Assembly: GCF_900116715.1 (NCBI RefSeq)
Contig: NZ_FPBM01000001.1
Location: 808,784-872,783, forward strand
Direction of reading: 5' to 3'
Length of the DNA stretch: 64,000 nt
From: Polaromonas sp. YR568
Lineage (GTDB): Bacteria; Pseudomonadota; Gammaproteobacteria; Burkholderiales; Burkholderiaceae_C
The notes under the pieces were generated by a model that did no database searches, had not been told where the DNA came from, and saw only the letters and a list, made by a program, of their open reading frames with translations. The position numbers and the translations under genes were made by a program. Below are positions 24,839 through 33,187 of the stretch, piece after piece (the first letter of the stretch is position 1; every line of letters starts with the position of its first letter).

Positions 24839-24839
24839 T

Positions 24840-25766
24840 TCAATAAATCTCGGGCACGACGATGTTCTGCGGCACCGGGTTGCGCACATAGTCTTCATGG
24901 CGCACACGATCAGGCAGCACGATGGCCGGGTGCTCGGTTTCCTGATACGGCATTTGCTCGAGCAAATGGTGGATGCAATTGAGGCGGGCCTTTTTCTTGT
25001 CGACGGCCTGCACCACCCACCAAGGCGCTTCGGGGATATGCGTGCGCTCGAGCATGATTTCCTTGGCCTTGGTGTATTCCTCCCAGCGCCGGCGTGACTC
25101 TAGGTCCATGGGGCTGAGCTTCCACTGCTTGAGCGGGTCGTGGATGCGGCCGAGGAAGCGCAGGTGCTGCTCTTCGTCGGAGATGGAGAACCAGTACTTG
25201 ATGAGCTGGATGCCGGAGCGGCCCAGCATCTTTTCAAATTCAGGCACGGTGCGGAAAAATTCTTCGTACTGCTCGTCGGTGCAAAAGCCCATGACGCGCT
25301 CAACGCCGGCGCGGTTGTACCAGCTGCGGTCAAACAGCACGATCTCGCCGGCGGCGGGCAGGTGCGACACATAACGCTGGAAGTACCACTGCGTGCGTTC
25401 GCGGTCGTTAGGCGCCGGCAGTGCGGCCACGCGGCACACGCGCGGGTTGAGCCGCTGGGTGATGCGTTTGATGACGCCGCCCTTGCCTGCTGCGTCGCGC
25501 CCTTCAAAGAGGATGACGACCTTGTGGCCGGTGGCGACCACCCAGTCCTGCAGCTTCACCAGCTCGGCCTGCAGGCGGAACAGCTCGCGGAAATACTGGC
25601 GGCGGTATTCCTTGTCTTTGATCTCGTCTTGCGCGCTGCGCTCGTCGCCTTCACCGGTCAGCTCGGCGACGGTGCGGTCTTCGAGTTCCATCTCCAGCTC
25701 TTCGTCGTAGCTGTCGATCAGGTCATTGCGGATACGCCGCATCAGTTCTTCGTCGCTTGAATCCAA
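24840..25766 (-). CDS. ppk2: Polyphosphate kinase 2 (PPK2), 308 aa
   Basis: The single PPK2 domain contains Walker A FEGRDAAGKGG, the lid and acidic motifs RWYF-type segments (ERTQWYFQRYVSHLPAAGEI) and Walker B FDRSWYNRAGVERVMGF. These enzymes transfer phosphate between polyphosphate and nucleotides (GDP/ADP). The 70-residue N-terminal extension is acidic. One domain and about 300 residues place it in the ADP/GDP-phosphorylating group, though AMP-specific members look similar. The start at 25766 gives MDSSDEELM. It is monocistronic, with repeat B1 directly after its stop. Confidence 0.93.
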   Translation of the reverse strand: MDSSDEELMRRIRNDLIDSYDEELEMELEDRTVAELTGEGDERSAQDEIKDKEYRRQYFRELFRLQAELVKLQDWVVATGHKVVILFEGRDAAGKGGVIKRITQRLNPRVCRVAALPAPNDRERTQWYFQRYVSHLPAAGEIVLFDRSWYNRAGVERVMGFCTDEQYEEFFRTVPEFEKMLGRSGIQLIKYWFSISDEEQHLRFLGRIHDPLKQWKLSPMDLESRRRWEEYTKAKEIMLERTHIPEAPWWVVQAVDKKKARLNCIHHLLEQMPYQETEHPAIVLPDRVRHEDYVRNPVPQNIVVPEIY

Positions 25767-25894
25767 GGGTTTCTCCTGCAGGAACCGAAAGCCGGTCTAC
25801 GTGCAGCCTACGCCACCAACATGGCAGTTTGATGAAAAAAGCCCCGGCAGGCCGCACTGGCATTGCATCCGGCTGATTTGCCGCGGCTGCCGCC

Positions 25895-25948
25895 GCTACT
25901 TTTTTGATAGCTGCCTGCGCCTTCCATTCGGGGGCTGCAGGCGATTTC
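25895..25948 (+). repeat. Dispersed repeat family A, copy 3
   Basis: GCTACTTTTTTGATAGCTGC, then CTGCGCC, and after a spacer GGGGCTGCAGGCGATTT. The blocks GCCTGC and GCAGGC can pair, giving a hairpin. It lies just after the YdcH-type gene's stop on the minus strand. Confidence 0.7.
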
Positions 25949-25952
25949 GGTA

Positions 25953-26192
25953 TCAGGCCTTCTTGAGAATCTGGTAAATCTCGTCCTTGACCTTGAGCCG
26001 CCTTTTTTTCAGGTCTTCCAGCCCTTCGTCGGTGATGGCGCCCACGCCCTGCTCGTATTTGATGATGGCGTGGTTGTCGGCGTCGTACTGGGCAAAGAGG
26101 GCCGCAAAGTGCGGGTCCGACACCTTGAGGCTGCGCATTTTCGGCAGGTATTCCGGAAACTCGTGCGCCAGGTCATGATTCAGCAAGTCCAT
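25953..26192 (-). CDS. YdcH-family (DUF465) small helical protein, 79 aa
   Basis: The pattern HDLAHEFPEYLPKMRSLK, FAALFAQYDADNHAI and LKKRRLKVKDEIYQILKK is DUF465/YdcH, a small coiled-coil-like protein. Length is normal for the family and it has no signal or membrane segment. The function is unknown in general. It lies between the universal stress gene and PPK2, on the same strand but separated by normal gaps from both. Confidence 0.88.
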   Translation of the reverse strand: MDLLNHDLAHEFPEYLPKMRSLKVSDPHFAALFAQYDADNHAIIKYEQGVGAITDEGLEDLKKRRLKVKDEIYQILKKA

Positions 26193-26249
26193 GGGAAGCT
26201 CCTTCGTGTAGCCGGTGAACGCCGCGAAAACTCCGCGGAGAGGGACAGC

Positions 26250-26687
26250 TTAGTCCCGAACCACCAGCACCGGCAAGTGGGCATGCGACAGCACCTGGGC
26301 CGTGACGCTGCCCAGCACCAGCTTTTCAAGCCCGCGCCGGCCGTGTGAGCCCATGACGATAAGGTCAGCGCCTACCGACTCGGCGGTGTCGAGGATGCCG
26401 CGGTAGATCGCATGGCCTTCCACGACGGAGCCGGTCGCGGTGACGCCGATGGCCTGGAAAGCTTCTTTGGCGGCCTTGATGGCCTCGTTGGCTTCGGCCG
26501 TGGCAGCGCCCAGGTATTCGGCCTGGCCGTAGGCAAAGTCAGTGCCCACCCCGGTGAAAGCGTAGGGGTCTATGACGTAGATGACCGTCACCTCGCTCTT
26601 GAAAGCCTGCGCAACCGCCACCGCATTGCCTATGGCTTTGCGCGCGGTGTCTGAGCCGTCTACCGGAACCAGGATGTGCTTGTACAT
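26250..26687 (-). CDS. Universal stress protein (UspA family), 145 aa
   Basis: The protein begins MYKHILVPVDGSDTARKAIG and ends with the nucleotide-binding loop VMGSHGRRGLEKLVLGSVTA then HLPVLVV, so it has the ATP-binding Usp signature G-x2-G-x9-GS. The ATG at 26687 is chosen over 26783 because it begins at the conserved first strand and has a ribosome site (AAGGAGAT) just upstream. Cytoplasmic; probably dimeric. Usp proteins are induced by stress. The neighbours PPK2 and YdcH fit a stress setting. Confidence 0.93.
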   Translation of the reverse strand: MYKHILVPVDGSDTARKAIGNAVAVAQAFKSEVTVIYVIDPYAFTGVGTDFAYGQAEYLGAATAEANEAIKAAKEAFQAIGVTATGSVVEGHAIYRGILDTAESVGADLIVMGSHGRRGLEKLVLGSVTAQVLSHAHLPVLVVRD

Positions 26688-26845
26688 GATGGAATCTCCT
26701 TGAAAGCCATGGACAGATTCTGCGGCACCGGCCCTTGGCGGGTCAAATGCCGGCCATGGCAGCCCCCGGCGGGGCGTCACCATGCATCATTTATAAGGGA
26801 TAGAGCCCGAGGGGTGCGTCAGACAAGGCCGCGTGGGCTACCCGA

Positions 26846-26880
26846 AAAGCCCCGGGGAGCCCCGCGCGCAGGCGCGGGGC
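26846..26880 (-). terminator. Terminator downstream of the Bug-protein gene
   Basis: A perfect 9-bp stem, GCCCCGCGC (26859-26867) and GCGCGGGGC (26872-26880), with a 4-nt loop. On the minus strand it is followed by a second short hairpin (CCCCGGGG) and TTTT. It starts 8 bp after the stop of the Bug gene at 26889, the normal place for an intrinsic terminator. Confidence 0.7.
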
Positions 26881-26888
26881 AGCAGGCT

Positions 26889-27863
26889 TTATTCAGCCTT
26901 GATGTTGGCCGACTTGGCCAGCTGGGCATAGCGCGCCAGATCGACCTTGATCAGCTTGGAGAGGGCCGCGCCGTTGCCGGCAAGCGGCTCAACGCCCGCG
27001 CCGGAAAGGTTTTCTTTCACGGCTGCCTCGGCCAGCACTTTTTGCACGTCGGCATAAATTTTGGCGACGACTTCAGGCTTCATCTTGGCCGGGCCCATGA
27101 GCGCGTACCAGATGGAGAAGTCCAGCGGCTTCAAGCCCTGCTCTTCAAACGTGGGCACCTGCGGCATCAGCTGGTAACGCGTGGCGGTGGACACGCCGAT
27201 GGCGTTGAGCTTGCCGGTCTTGAGGTGCGGCGCGGCGAGGTTGGCGCTGAGGATGGCCAGTTGCACCTGGCCGCCCACCACGTCGGTCAGGGCGGGCGCG
27301 CAGCCCTTGTAGCCCACGTTGGTGGCGTTGATGCCGGATTTTTGCTTGACCAGCTCCATCACGAAATGCTGGGGCGTGCCGACACCGCAGGAGCCGTAGT
27401 TCAGCGCCGTTGGGTTGGCCTTGGAATACTCGACCACTTCCTTGAGCGTCTTGAGGTTGGTGCTCTGGTGCGAGACCAGCGCGATCGGCGTGAGGCCCAG
27501 CAGCATGATGGGCGTCAGGTCTTTTTCGGGGTCGTAGTTCAGCTTGCCGTTGACGGCCGGGTTGACGACCATGGTGCTGTTTTGCAGCAGCAGCGTGTAG
27601 CCGTCGGCCGGGGCGTGCACCACCGCTTCAGTGCCGATGTTGCCGGAGGCGCCCGCGCGGTTGTCGACCGCCACACCCTGGCCCCAGATGGCCTGCAGGC
27701 GTGCGCCGATCTGGCGCGCCAGGATGTCGGAGCCGCCGCCCGTGCCGTAGGGCACGATGATGCGCACGGCGCGGGAAGGGTAAGCCTGTGCCAGCGCCTG
27801 CGTGGCGCTCAGGCAGCTCAGGGACATCACGGCCGCCAGGGCCAGGAGTTTGGGAAATTTCAT
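26889..27863 (-). CDS. Bug/TctC-family tripartite tricarboxylate transporter binding protein, 324 aa
   Basis: A signal peptide (KFPKLLALAAVMSLSCLSA, cleavage near QALAQ) and then the TctC fold: YPSRAVRIIVPYGTGGGSDI, GDTxG-like loop DNRAGASGNIGTEAVVHAPA, and DLTPIMLLGLTPIALV. These are the conserved Bug blocks. It binds a carboxylate in the periplasm. No TctA/TctB membrane genes are near, as is common for Burkholderiales where Bug genes are greatly expanded. It is 43 bp after the class II aldolase gene on the same strand, so the two are probably one operon and the ligand may be its substrate or precursor. Confidence 0.93.
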   Translation of the reverse strand: MKFPKLLALAAVMSLSCLSATQALAQAYPSRAVRIIVPYGTGGGSDILARQIGARLQAIWGQGVAVDNRAGASGNIGTEAVVHAPADGYTLLLQNSTMVVNPAVNGKLNYDPEKDLTPIMLLGLTPIALVSHQSTNLKTLKEVVEYSKANPTALNYGSCGVGTPQHFVMELVKQKSGINATNVGYKGCAPALTDVVGGQVQLAILSANLAAPHLKTGKLNAIGVSTATRYQLMPQVPTFEEQGLKPLDFSIWYALMGPAKMKPEVVAKIYADVQKVLAEAAVKENLSGAGVEPLAGNGAALSKLIKVDLARYAQLAKSANIKAE

Positions 27864-27906
27864 GGTTGCCTTTTCAGTGGTGACCCGCGTTACAGGAATA
27901 AGGGGC

Positions 27907-28623
27907 TTACTCTACCGCCCCGATGCTGCGGCTCCAGAGCTCCCAGGGCCGCATGACCTGGCCTTCGTTGGTGTTCATGGCCTTGTCGGCTTCTTCAGGC
28001 GTCAGGAATTCAATCGGGCCCAGCGCGTTGGCGGTGAGCTGCAGTTTGGCGTTTTCTTCCGCGTACACGGCGCGGTACACAGCGCGCTCCAGCGAAGGCG
28101 CCACCACGGTCGAGCCGTGGCCGCGCATCAGCACGCAGGTGTGCTGGCCCAGCGCTTTGGCCAGGTCTTTGCCCAGGCCCATGTCACGGATCAGCAGGTC
28201 GGTGTTGCCGCTGTTTTCGCGGATTTCATAGAGCGACGAGCCGCTGCCCAGGAAACCGCTCATGTGAAAGATGGGGCGCAGGCGCTGGCCGGTCACGCCG
28301 AAGGGAATCACGCTGGGCGAATGGCTGTGCACCACCGCCATCACGTCGGGACGGGCGCGGTAGATTTCGCCGTGGATAAAACGCTCCAGGTAAGAGCGCA
28401 GTGTGGACTCGCCCACCAGGTCGCCGTTGAGGTCATAGGTCAGGATGTCTGCCTTCTTGACCAGGCCCGGCGCACGGTTGCAAGACAACAGGAAATGGTC
28501 GGGCGACTTGTCGTGCCGCACGCTCACGTGGCCGAAACCGTCGACAACGCCCTGGTCGTACAGGATACGGTTGGCAATCACCAACTTTTCAATGAGGGCT
28601 GGATCGGCTGCGGCAAGTGTCAT
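27907..28623 (-). CDS. Class II aldolase/adducin-family protein, 238 aa
   Basis: The metal site is visible: FGHVSVR near the N-terminus, AVVHSHSPSVIPFG (two His), and LMRGHGSTVVAPS (third His) as in fuculose-phosphate aldolase-type enzymes. The C-terminus differs from sugar-phosphate aldolases, and such proteins often act on hydroxy-keto acids or decarboxylate aromatic acids. Start ATG at 28623. It forms an operon with the Bug protein downstream. A GTATAC-centred palindrome 55 bp upstream may bind a GntR regulator. The substrate is not known. Confidence 0.88.
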   Translation of the reverse strand: MTLAAADPALIEKLVIANRILYDQGVVDGFGHVSVRHDKSPDHFLLSCNRAPGLVKKADILTYDLNGDLVGESTLRSYLERFIHGEIYRARPDVMAVVHSHSPSVIPFGVTGQRLRPIFHMSGFLGSGSSLYEIRENSGNTDLLIRDMGLGKDLAKALGQHTCVLMRGHGSTVVAPSLERAVYRAVYAEENAKLQLTANALGPIEFLTPEEADKAMNTNEGQVMRPWELWSRSIGAVE

Positions 28624-28674
28624 GGTGTTTCCTGTAGGTGCGGTTTCAGAGGGTCCGGGCTGGGCTAATTTTAA

Positions 28675-28686
28675 TAAGTATACATA
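28675..28686. promoter_or_regulatory. Candidate GntR-type operator upstream of the aldolase operon
   Basis: TAAGTATACATA is centred on GTATAC (28678-28683). Many FCD-type GntR regulators bind TTGTATACAA-like sites. The same GTATAC core occurs upstream of the GntR gene at 40210, so one regulator could act at both places. Both sites are short, so this is a suggestion only. Confidence 0.3.
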
Positions 28687-28772
28687 TCAGTTAAGACATT
28701 TTCCAGACACCCTCTTTGCAAAACCAAAGGGTAAACCCGCAGCCCCGGGAAGCACCTCTCAGAGCCCCGGTT

Positions 28773-29054
28773 TCAGGGCTCGATCTTCACGCCCTTCCAG
28801 AACGCGATATGGCCTTTGATGTTGTCGGCTTCGGGTTTGGGGTCGGGGTAATACCAGGCGGCGTCGGTATTCATTTCACCGTTAACCAGCAGCGAGTAGT
28901 AGCTGGCCTGGCCTTTCCATGAGCACATGGTGTGGTGGTTGCTGAAGGTCACGTAGTCGCGGTTGAGCGAGCTTTCGGGGAAGTAGTGGTTGCCTTCGAC
29001 CACCACGGTGTCGTCGCTTTGCGCAATCACTGCGCCGTTCCAGATGGCTTTCAT
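28773..29054 (-). CDS. DUF427 protein, 93 aa
   Basis: A compact beta-rich protein with the DUF427 blocks KAIWNGAVIAQSDDTVVVEG, NHYFPESSL, CSWKGQASYYSL and AAWYYPDPKPEADNIKGHIA. Family members are short cytoplasmic proteins of unknown activity, often called nucleotidyltransferase-like in databases without proof. Start and length are normal. The gene is alone between the aldolase operon and the His-rich exported protein. Confidence 0.88.
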   Translation of the reverse strand: MKAIWNGAVIAQSDDTVVVEGNHYFPESSLNRDYVTFSNHHTMCSWKGQASYYSLLVNGEMNTDAAWYYPDPKPEADNIKGHIAFWKGVKIEP

Positions 29055-29216
29055 GGGTCTTTCTTTCTGCTCAACGTGGATGTTGAGGCTGCGGGTGTGG
29101 ATCGATCGGTTGATCGGTTAATCGGGGAAGGAAGAATCAGGACTCCATGCTACCTCTGTGCACAGGCCCCGGCCGGCACGGGGGTTTATCAGGTTTTCCC
29201 GGGACGCATGACGCCC

Positions 29217-29249
29217 AAAAAAAACGCCGGTGACAGGCACCGGCGCTTT
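29217..29249. terminator. Terminator for the His-rich exported protein gene, possibly bidirectional
   Basis: A perfect 8-bp stem, CGCCGGTG (29225-29232) and CACCGGCG (29238-29245), with a 5-nt loop. It is flanked by eight A at 29217-29224, which is a T-run on the minus strand, and CTTTT on the plus side. It lies 30 bp after the stop at 29276. Confidence 0.85.
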
Positions 29250-29275
29250 TGTGGGCACGCTACATTCCCGCAGCG

Positions 29276-29692
29276 TCAGTCGTGGCCCTTGCCGTGTTTT
29301 TCCTTGTGCTTGTGCTCGTGTTTTTGCTTGTGCTTGTGTTTGCCGCGTTCGAATTCATCGTCGCCGTTGACCTTCACAAAGTACACCGGCTGGCCGCAGG
29401 CGTTGTATTTGGCGCAATGCTTGGACCACTTTTTGGCATGACCGGGCGGCACATGCAAATACATGGGCGGCTGCTGCACCACCACCGCCGGGCGCTGGAT
29501 GATGACAGGCTGCGCGTAGATCAGCGGCGGAGGCGGCGCATTGCCGATTTCAATGCGGCCGTAGACACCCGGCGTCAGCGCGCCTTCAACGGTGGCGTTG
29601 GCATAAGGCCCGGTGGCCATTGCCGCGCCGGACCACAGAGCGGACAGCGCAACAAGGCCAGCCGCAATCAAGGGAGTTTTAAGAGTTTTCAT
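29276..29692 (-). CDS. Exported protein with a His/Lys-rich C-terminal tail, 138 aa
   Basis: A signal peptide (MKTLKTPLIAAGLVALSALW, cleavage near AMATG) leads into a Pro-rich middle (IEIGNAPPPPLIYAQPVIIQ) and a short conserved-looking module (WSKHCAKYNACGQPVYFVKV). The last 25 residues alternate His and Lys (KHKHKQKHEHKHKEKHGKGH), suggesting transition-metal or polyanion binding. The ATG at 29692 has GAAGGA upstream. I recall similar proteins as hypotheticals in Comamonadaceae. Periplasmic; role unknown. It has its own terminator. Confidence 0.8.
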   Translation of the reverse strand: MKTLKTPLIAAGLVALSALWSGAAMATGPYANATVEGALTPGVYGRIEIGNAPPPPLIYAQPVIIQRPAVVVQQPPMYLHVPPGHAKKWSKHCAKYNACGQPVYFVKVNGDDEFERGKHKHKQKHEHKHKEKHGKGHD

Positions 29693-29744
29693 GGGGGTTC
29701 CTTCCTTCATTTTTGTTGTGGGCCGCGAACGGGGTCGTTCCCCA

Positions 29745-29840
29745 TACCAGCAGGGGCCGCGGAACCGGCTTTGCCGGGCCGCAGGCGCAGCGCCCCCTCG
29801 GGGGGCAGCGCATTACACGAAGTGAAAAGCGTGGGGGCTA
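29745..29840 (-). repeat. Dispersed repeat family B, copy 2 (follows glycine-zipper stop)
   Basis: Contains GGAACCGGCTTTGCCGGGCC (29761-29780), the C/G tract CCCCCTCGGGGGG and ACACGAAGTGA. Read on the minus strand it begins directly after the stop of the gene at 29843, as in the other three copies. Confidence 0.8.
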
Positions 29841-29842
29841 CT

Positions 29843-30514
29843 TCAAGCCAGACGCAGGTTCTTGCCTTCAACAATCACCTTCGAGCCCACAGGCACCGAG
29901 CTGGAGAGCTCCATATTGCGCGTTGAGCCGTCGTCCATGCGGACGCGGATTTCATACACGGTGACCTTCTTCATGTTCTTTTCGATCTGGTTGCCGGCAA
30001 ACGCGCCGCCGGCCACGCCGAGCACGGTCATGGCCGTCTTGCCGTTGCCGCCGCCTACCTGGTTGCCCAGCAGGCCGCCCACAACGCCGCCAGCCACGGT
30101 GCCCAGGCCAATGGTGGTGCCACCAACGTCCACGCCGTTGACTTTGCCCTGGCGCTGCACGGGGGTGACGGCTTCAACCGTGCCGCAGCTTGCGCACACA
30201 TTGGCGCGGGACGACTGCGCCACTACAGGGGCGGCGCCGGTATGGCTGGTCGTGGCCTTTGCAGGGGCCGGTTGTTTCACGGTGTCGGGGGCCAGTTTGG
30301 CGACTTGTGTTTTTTCAGTTTCAGCAAGCTGCTGGGGCGTGCCGGGTTGGGCGCCTGAGGTATTGACGACCAGCGCGGCGGCCAGCGCCAGAACAGTCAC
30401 GCCCAGCACCGCCACGATGGCGACGAGCGCCTTGCTGTGCTGCATGCGCTGGCTGAAGCCGGGTTGGGCCGGTTGAGTGGTTGAACCGGGAACAACTTGA
30501 TTGTTGGTATCCAT
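29843..30514 (-). CDS. Glycine-zipper 2TM-domain envelope protein, 223 aa
   Basis: The N-terminus is cytoplasmic and polar, then one membrane helix (ALVAIVAVLGVTVLALAAAL). A linker with two Cys (NVCASCGTVEAVTPV) is followed by the glycine-zipper 2TM domain (TIGLGTVAGGVVGGLLGNQ, GVAGGAFAGNQIEKNMKK) and a C-terminal strand region (YEIRVRMDDGSTRNMEL). This is the Rickettsia 17-kDa/SlyB-like layout, usually with a lipobox but here with a helix anchor. The ATG at 30514 has GGAGATCC upstream and is preferred over 30610. Likely an envelope-integrity protein. Confidence 0.85.
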   Translation of the reverse strand: MDTNNQVVPGSTTQPAQPGFSQRMQHSKALVAIVAVLGVTVLALAAALVVNTSGAQPGTPQQLAETEKTQVAKLAPDTVKQPAPAKATTSHTGAAPVVAQSSRANVCASCGTVEAVTPVQRQGKVNGVDVGGTTIGLGTVAGGVVGGLLGNQVGGGNGKTAMTVLGVAGGAFAGNQIEKNMKKVTVYEIRVRMDDGSTRNMELSSSVPVGSKVIVEGKNLRLA

Positions 30515-30694
30515 GATGGATCTCCTTCTGTGTGAGACCCAGTTGTAACCACGCCATGGGATACATCGTGTAGGACGACGTGACATTCGTAAGGAAAGCT
30601 TTCCGCACACATTGCAAATCGTGCGGTTTTTCGCGTTTACAGAGCCCTTTATCTGGCGCTCACCAGGCTTTCACCGCGTCTTTACACGCCCCTT

Positions 30695-30727
30695 TGGCCT
30701 CTTTTGCGCCTCTTTTGCGCCTCTTTC
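30695..30727. repeat. Short tandem repeat of an 11-mer, about three copies
   Basis: GCGCCTCTTTT occurs in direct succession at 30706-30716 and (ending in C) 30717-30727, preceded by a variant (TGGCCTCTTTT) at 30695-30705. It lies 8 bp after the cupin gene's stop on the minus strand. It is a simple intergenic slippage repeat. Confidence 0.7.
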
Positions 30728-30734
30728 GTGTTCT

Positions 30735-31289
30735 TCAGACGCCGCCGTGGGGGTGGGTTGGGTCCACCCACAGCACGGTGTCGGGCTTTTCAACCGGTTC
30801 GATGTCCAGGTTCACGGCGACCGCCTCGCCGTCGCTGCGGCACAACACGCACTCCAGTACCTCGGTGGGGCTGGCGTTGATTTCCTGGTGCGGCACATAC
30901 GGCGGCACATAAATAAAGTCGCCCGGCCCGGCTTCGGCAGTGAACTCAAGGTGCTCGCCCCAGCGCATGCGGGCCTTGCCCCGTATCACATAGATCACGC
31001 TTTCCAGGTGGCCGTGGTGGTGCGCACCGGTCTTGGCGTCGGCGTGAATAGTCACCGTGCCGGCCCACAGCTTTTGCGCGCCCACGCGGGCAAAGTTGAT
31101 GGCGGCCCGCCTGTCCATGCCCGGCGTTTGGGCCGTGTTGCTGTCGAGCTGATTGCCGGCGATTACGCGCACGCCGTCGTGCTTCCACGGCGGGTCGACC
31201 TGACCGTGGGCATGAGGGTGTGTGTGCCCCGGCCCGTGGGAATGGTCGTGGTCGTGCGGGTGATGGGGAAGCGTGGGGTCTTTGCTCAT
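30735..31289 (-). CDS. Cupin-domain protein with a His-rich N-terminus, 184 aa
   Basis: The first 30 residues are extremely His-rich (HHPHDHDHSHGPGHTHPHAH), a typical metal-binding or metallochaperone-like stretch. The cupin barrel follows: HADAKTGAHHHGHLESVIYV (His cluster plus Glu) and PGDFIYVPPYVPHQEINAS. The barrel would bind a single metal ion. The ATG at 31289 is preferred to the GTG at 31307. It is the same strand as DUF2855, 51 bp downstream of it. The substrate is unknown. Confidence 0.85.
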   Translation of the reverse strand: MSKDPTLPHHPHDHDHSHGPGHTHPHAHGQVDPPWKHDGVRVIAGNQLDSNTAQTPGMDRRAAINFARVGAQKLWAGTVTIHADAKTGAHHHGHLESVIYVIRGKARMRWGEHLEFTAEAGPGDFIYVPPYVPHQEINASPTEVLECVLCRSDGEAVAVNLDIEPVEKPDTVLWVDPTHPHGGV

Positions 31290-31340
31290 GCTGCCAGCGT
31301 ACACCACAGCCCCGCATACCGTCCAGATTTGCGCCCAGGT

Positions 31341-32453
31341 TCAGTCCAGCACCACCACATGCCCCCGCTGCGGGTCGATGCGCCCGCCGTGCATGTCGTC
31401 GATCAGGGTTTGCGCCGCCGCAAAGCCGCGGTGCTCACGCACCTGCATCCAGGGGTCTTTCGCGTCACTCACGCGGCGGATAAAAGCCAGTTGCGCTTCG
31501 TTAAAACGCTGGTTGACCACGGCATGGCCCCAGTCGGCATTGCGCTTTTTGATCTGCACCGGCGCGAAGTAAAACTTGGGCTCGGGGCCGGGCATGTCGA
31601 GCGGCCGCAAAAATTGCGTGTTCTGCGCCGAACCGGCGTAGCAGTCATACACCAGCGATTCGCCGAAATGTTTATGCACCGCCATGCGCAGGCTTTCATC
31701 GCCTGAGAAGTCCACATACATCGTGGGTTGGCTGCGGTCGATTTTCGTCAGGTCTTCGTAGCCCACTACCTCGGCGTAACAACCCAGCCCTTCAACAAAG
31801 CCCTTGTTACGCGCCGAGGTCAGCGCGATCCGCTTGATGTGCGGATACGCCTCCAGGCAAAACGCCGTGCCGTAAGCGGTTTTGCTGGACGCGCTGGACA
31901 CCACCATCTGCACCGCGCCAAAGAAGGCGTTGTCTTGCAGAAAATCAGCCAGCATGAACGACGTGATGAAAAGCGGGCGCACCAGCATCTGGTAGTTCTC
32001 GTCTTCGGCGCGGTAGGCGGCATCGGCGCTGCAGCGCATGTACTGGTTGTAGGCCGAGGTCAGCGTTTTGCGGTGCGCGGCACCGTCGTAAAAGCCGCGC
32101 TCCGTCACGCGCTCGGGCTGCACACGCAGGTGGCTGGCGATAGGAAAGTAGCCGTAAAAGCGTTCGCCCACTTCCACACCCGGCACGCCGGAGCTTTCGA
32201 CATCGGCAAAACCCCAGACCGGCATGTGGCCCCAATCAGCCTCGCCGGTCGGAAAGAAATCCCAGTACTGCATGGCCTCGCCAAAGGCGGCGTAGGTGAT
32301 GTTGTTGGTGGTGACGGCCACGCGGCGGATTTTCAGAATGGCCTCGCCGGGGGTACCCGGCATGTCACCTGCGGGCTTTTGTTCGTCTACCCGGGTGTGA
32401 TTCAATGCATTTTTGCGTGTGAGCAGTCGCTTCAACGTAGCGGGTTTATTCAT
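31341..32453 (-). CDS. DUF2855 protein, MDR-like fold, 370 aa
   Basis: The motif ITYAAFGEAMQYWDFFPTGE and the long loop with HMPVWGFADV, then SASSKTAYGTAFCL in the position of a nucleotide-binding loop, identify the DUF2855 family, which I recall as related to zinc-type alcohol dehydrogenases but lacking the metal ligands. It is cytoplasmic. It is divergent from a TetR gene with only 29 bp between the starts, and the cupin gene follows on the same strand. The context suggests a small TetR-controlled catabolic or detoxification unit. Activity unknown. Confidence 0.82.
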   Translation of the reverse strand: MNKPATLKRLLTRKNALNHTRVDEQKPAGDMPGTPGEAILKIRRVAVTTNNITYAAFGEAMQYWDFFPTGEADWGHMPVWGFADVESSGVPGVEVGERFYGYFPIASHLRVQPERVTERGFYDGAAHRKTLTSAYNQYMRCSADAAYRAEDENYQMLVRPLFITSFMLADFLQDNAFFGAVQMVVSSASSKTAYGTAFCLEAYPHIKRIALTSARNKGFVEGLGCYAEVVGYEDLTKIDRSQPTMYVDFSGDESLRMAVHKHFGESLVYDCYAGSAQNTQFLRPLDMPGPEPKFYFAPVQIKKRNADWGHAVVNQRFNEAQLAFIRRVSDAKDPWMQVREHRGFAAAQTLIDDMHGGRIDPQRGHVVVLD

Positions 32454-32482
32454 GGCGTCTTTCCTTCAGCAAGTAGCAATCA

Positions 32483-33154
32483 ATGTATAGCCGCCGCCCT
32501 ACTCCCGGGTTCGGAAAACCGCAAGCCGCCGCAGCGCCGGCCGCAGCGGCCGCCAAGCCCCTGAAACGCCCCACCCAGGCACGGGCGGTGTTCACCGTGC
32601 AGGCGATTTACGACGCCTTTGTTCGGATTTGGCGGCGTGACGGCTGGGCGGGCGTGAGCACGCGAGCGGTGGCACTCGAAACCGGTGTCTCGGTCGGCAC
32701 GCTGTATGACTACTTCCCCAACAAGGCCGCACTGCTGTCGGGCTACGTGCGGCATTGCATGGAGCAATTGCTAAAGGCCGTTGAAGAGCAGGCAGTAGCG
32801 CCGGCGGGGCTGAGCGCCGAACAAAGGCTGCGCGCCCTCATACGCCTGGCCTGCGGCGTGAACACACCCGAGTTGCCCTGGTTTGACGCCGGCATGCTGG
32901 CGATGGAGTCAGACATTGCGGAAGGCAAGCACCACCGGCGTGTGCATGAGGAATTGCTGGCCGCCTGGACGCGGGTCTTTGAAGCCTGCACCGACCTGCC
33001 CCGCAAGCCTTCACCCGCGGCGATTCAGGCCATGCACCTGTCGGTGTGGGGCGGGCGCCGCTACGGCTTGCTGCTTGGGCTGAATGAAGCCGAAGCCGCC
33101 GCGTGGGCCGATGAGATGGCGCAGCTTTGCCTGCTGCGCATCAGGGCTGAATAA
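32483..33154 (+). CDS. TetR/AcrR-family regulator, 223 aa
   Basis: A disordered Ala/Pro-rich N-terminus (residues 1-30) leads into a TetR DNA-binding domain (VSTRAVALETGVSVGTLYDY FPNKAAL with a normal recognition helix). The C-terminal ligand-binding domain is helical and of normal length. The start ATG at 32483 is 29 bp from the divergent DUF2855 start, so regulator and target probably share one promoter region. The effector is unknown. Confidence 0.9.
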   Translation: MYSRRPTPGFGKPQAAAAPAAAAAKPLKRPTQARAVFTVQAIYDAFVRIWRRDGWAGVSTRAVALETGVSVGTLYDYFPNKAALLSGYVRHCMEQLLKAVEEQAVAPAGLSAEQRLRALIRLACGVNTPELPWFDAGMLAMESDIAEGKHHRRVHEELLAAWTRVFEACTDLPRKPSPAAIQAMHLSVWGGRRYGLLLGLNEAEAAAWADEMAQLCLLRIRAE

Positions 33155-33187
33155 ACGAAGCGTTTATTGCAGGAAGTTTTCAGGGCG

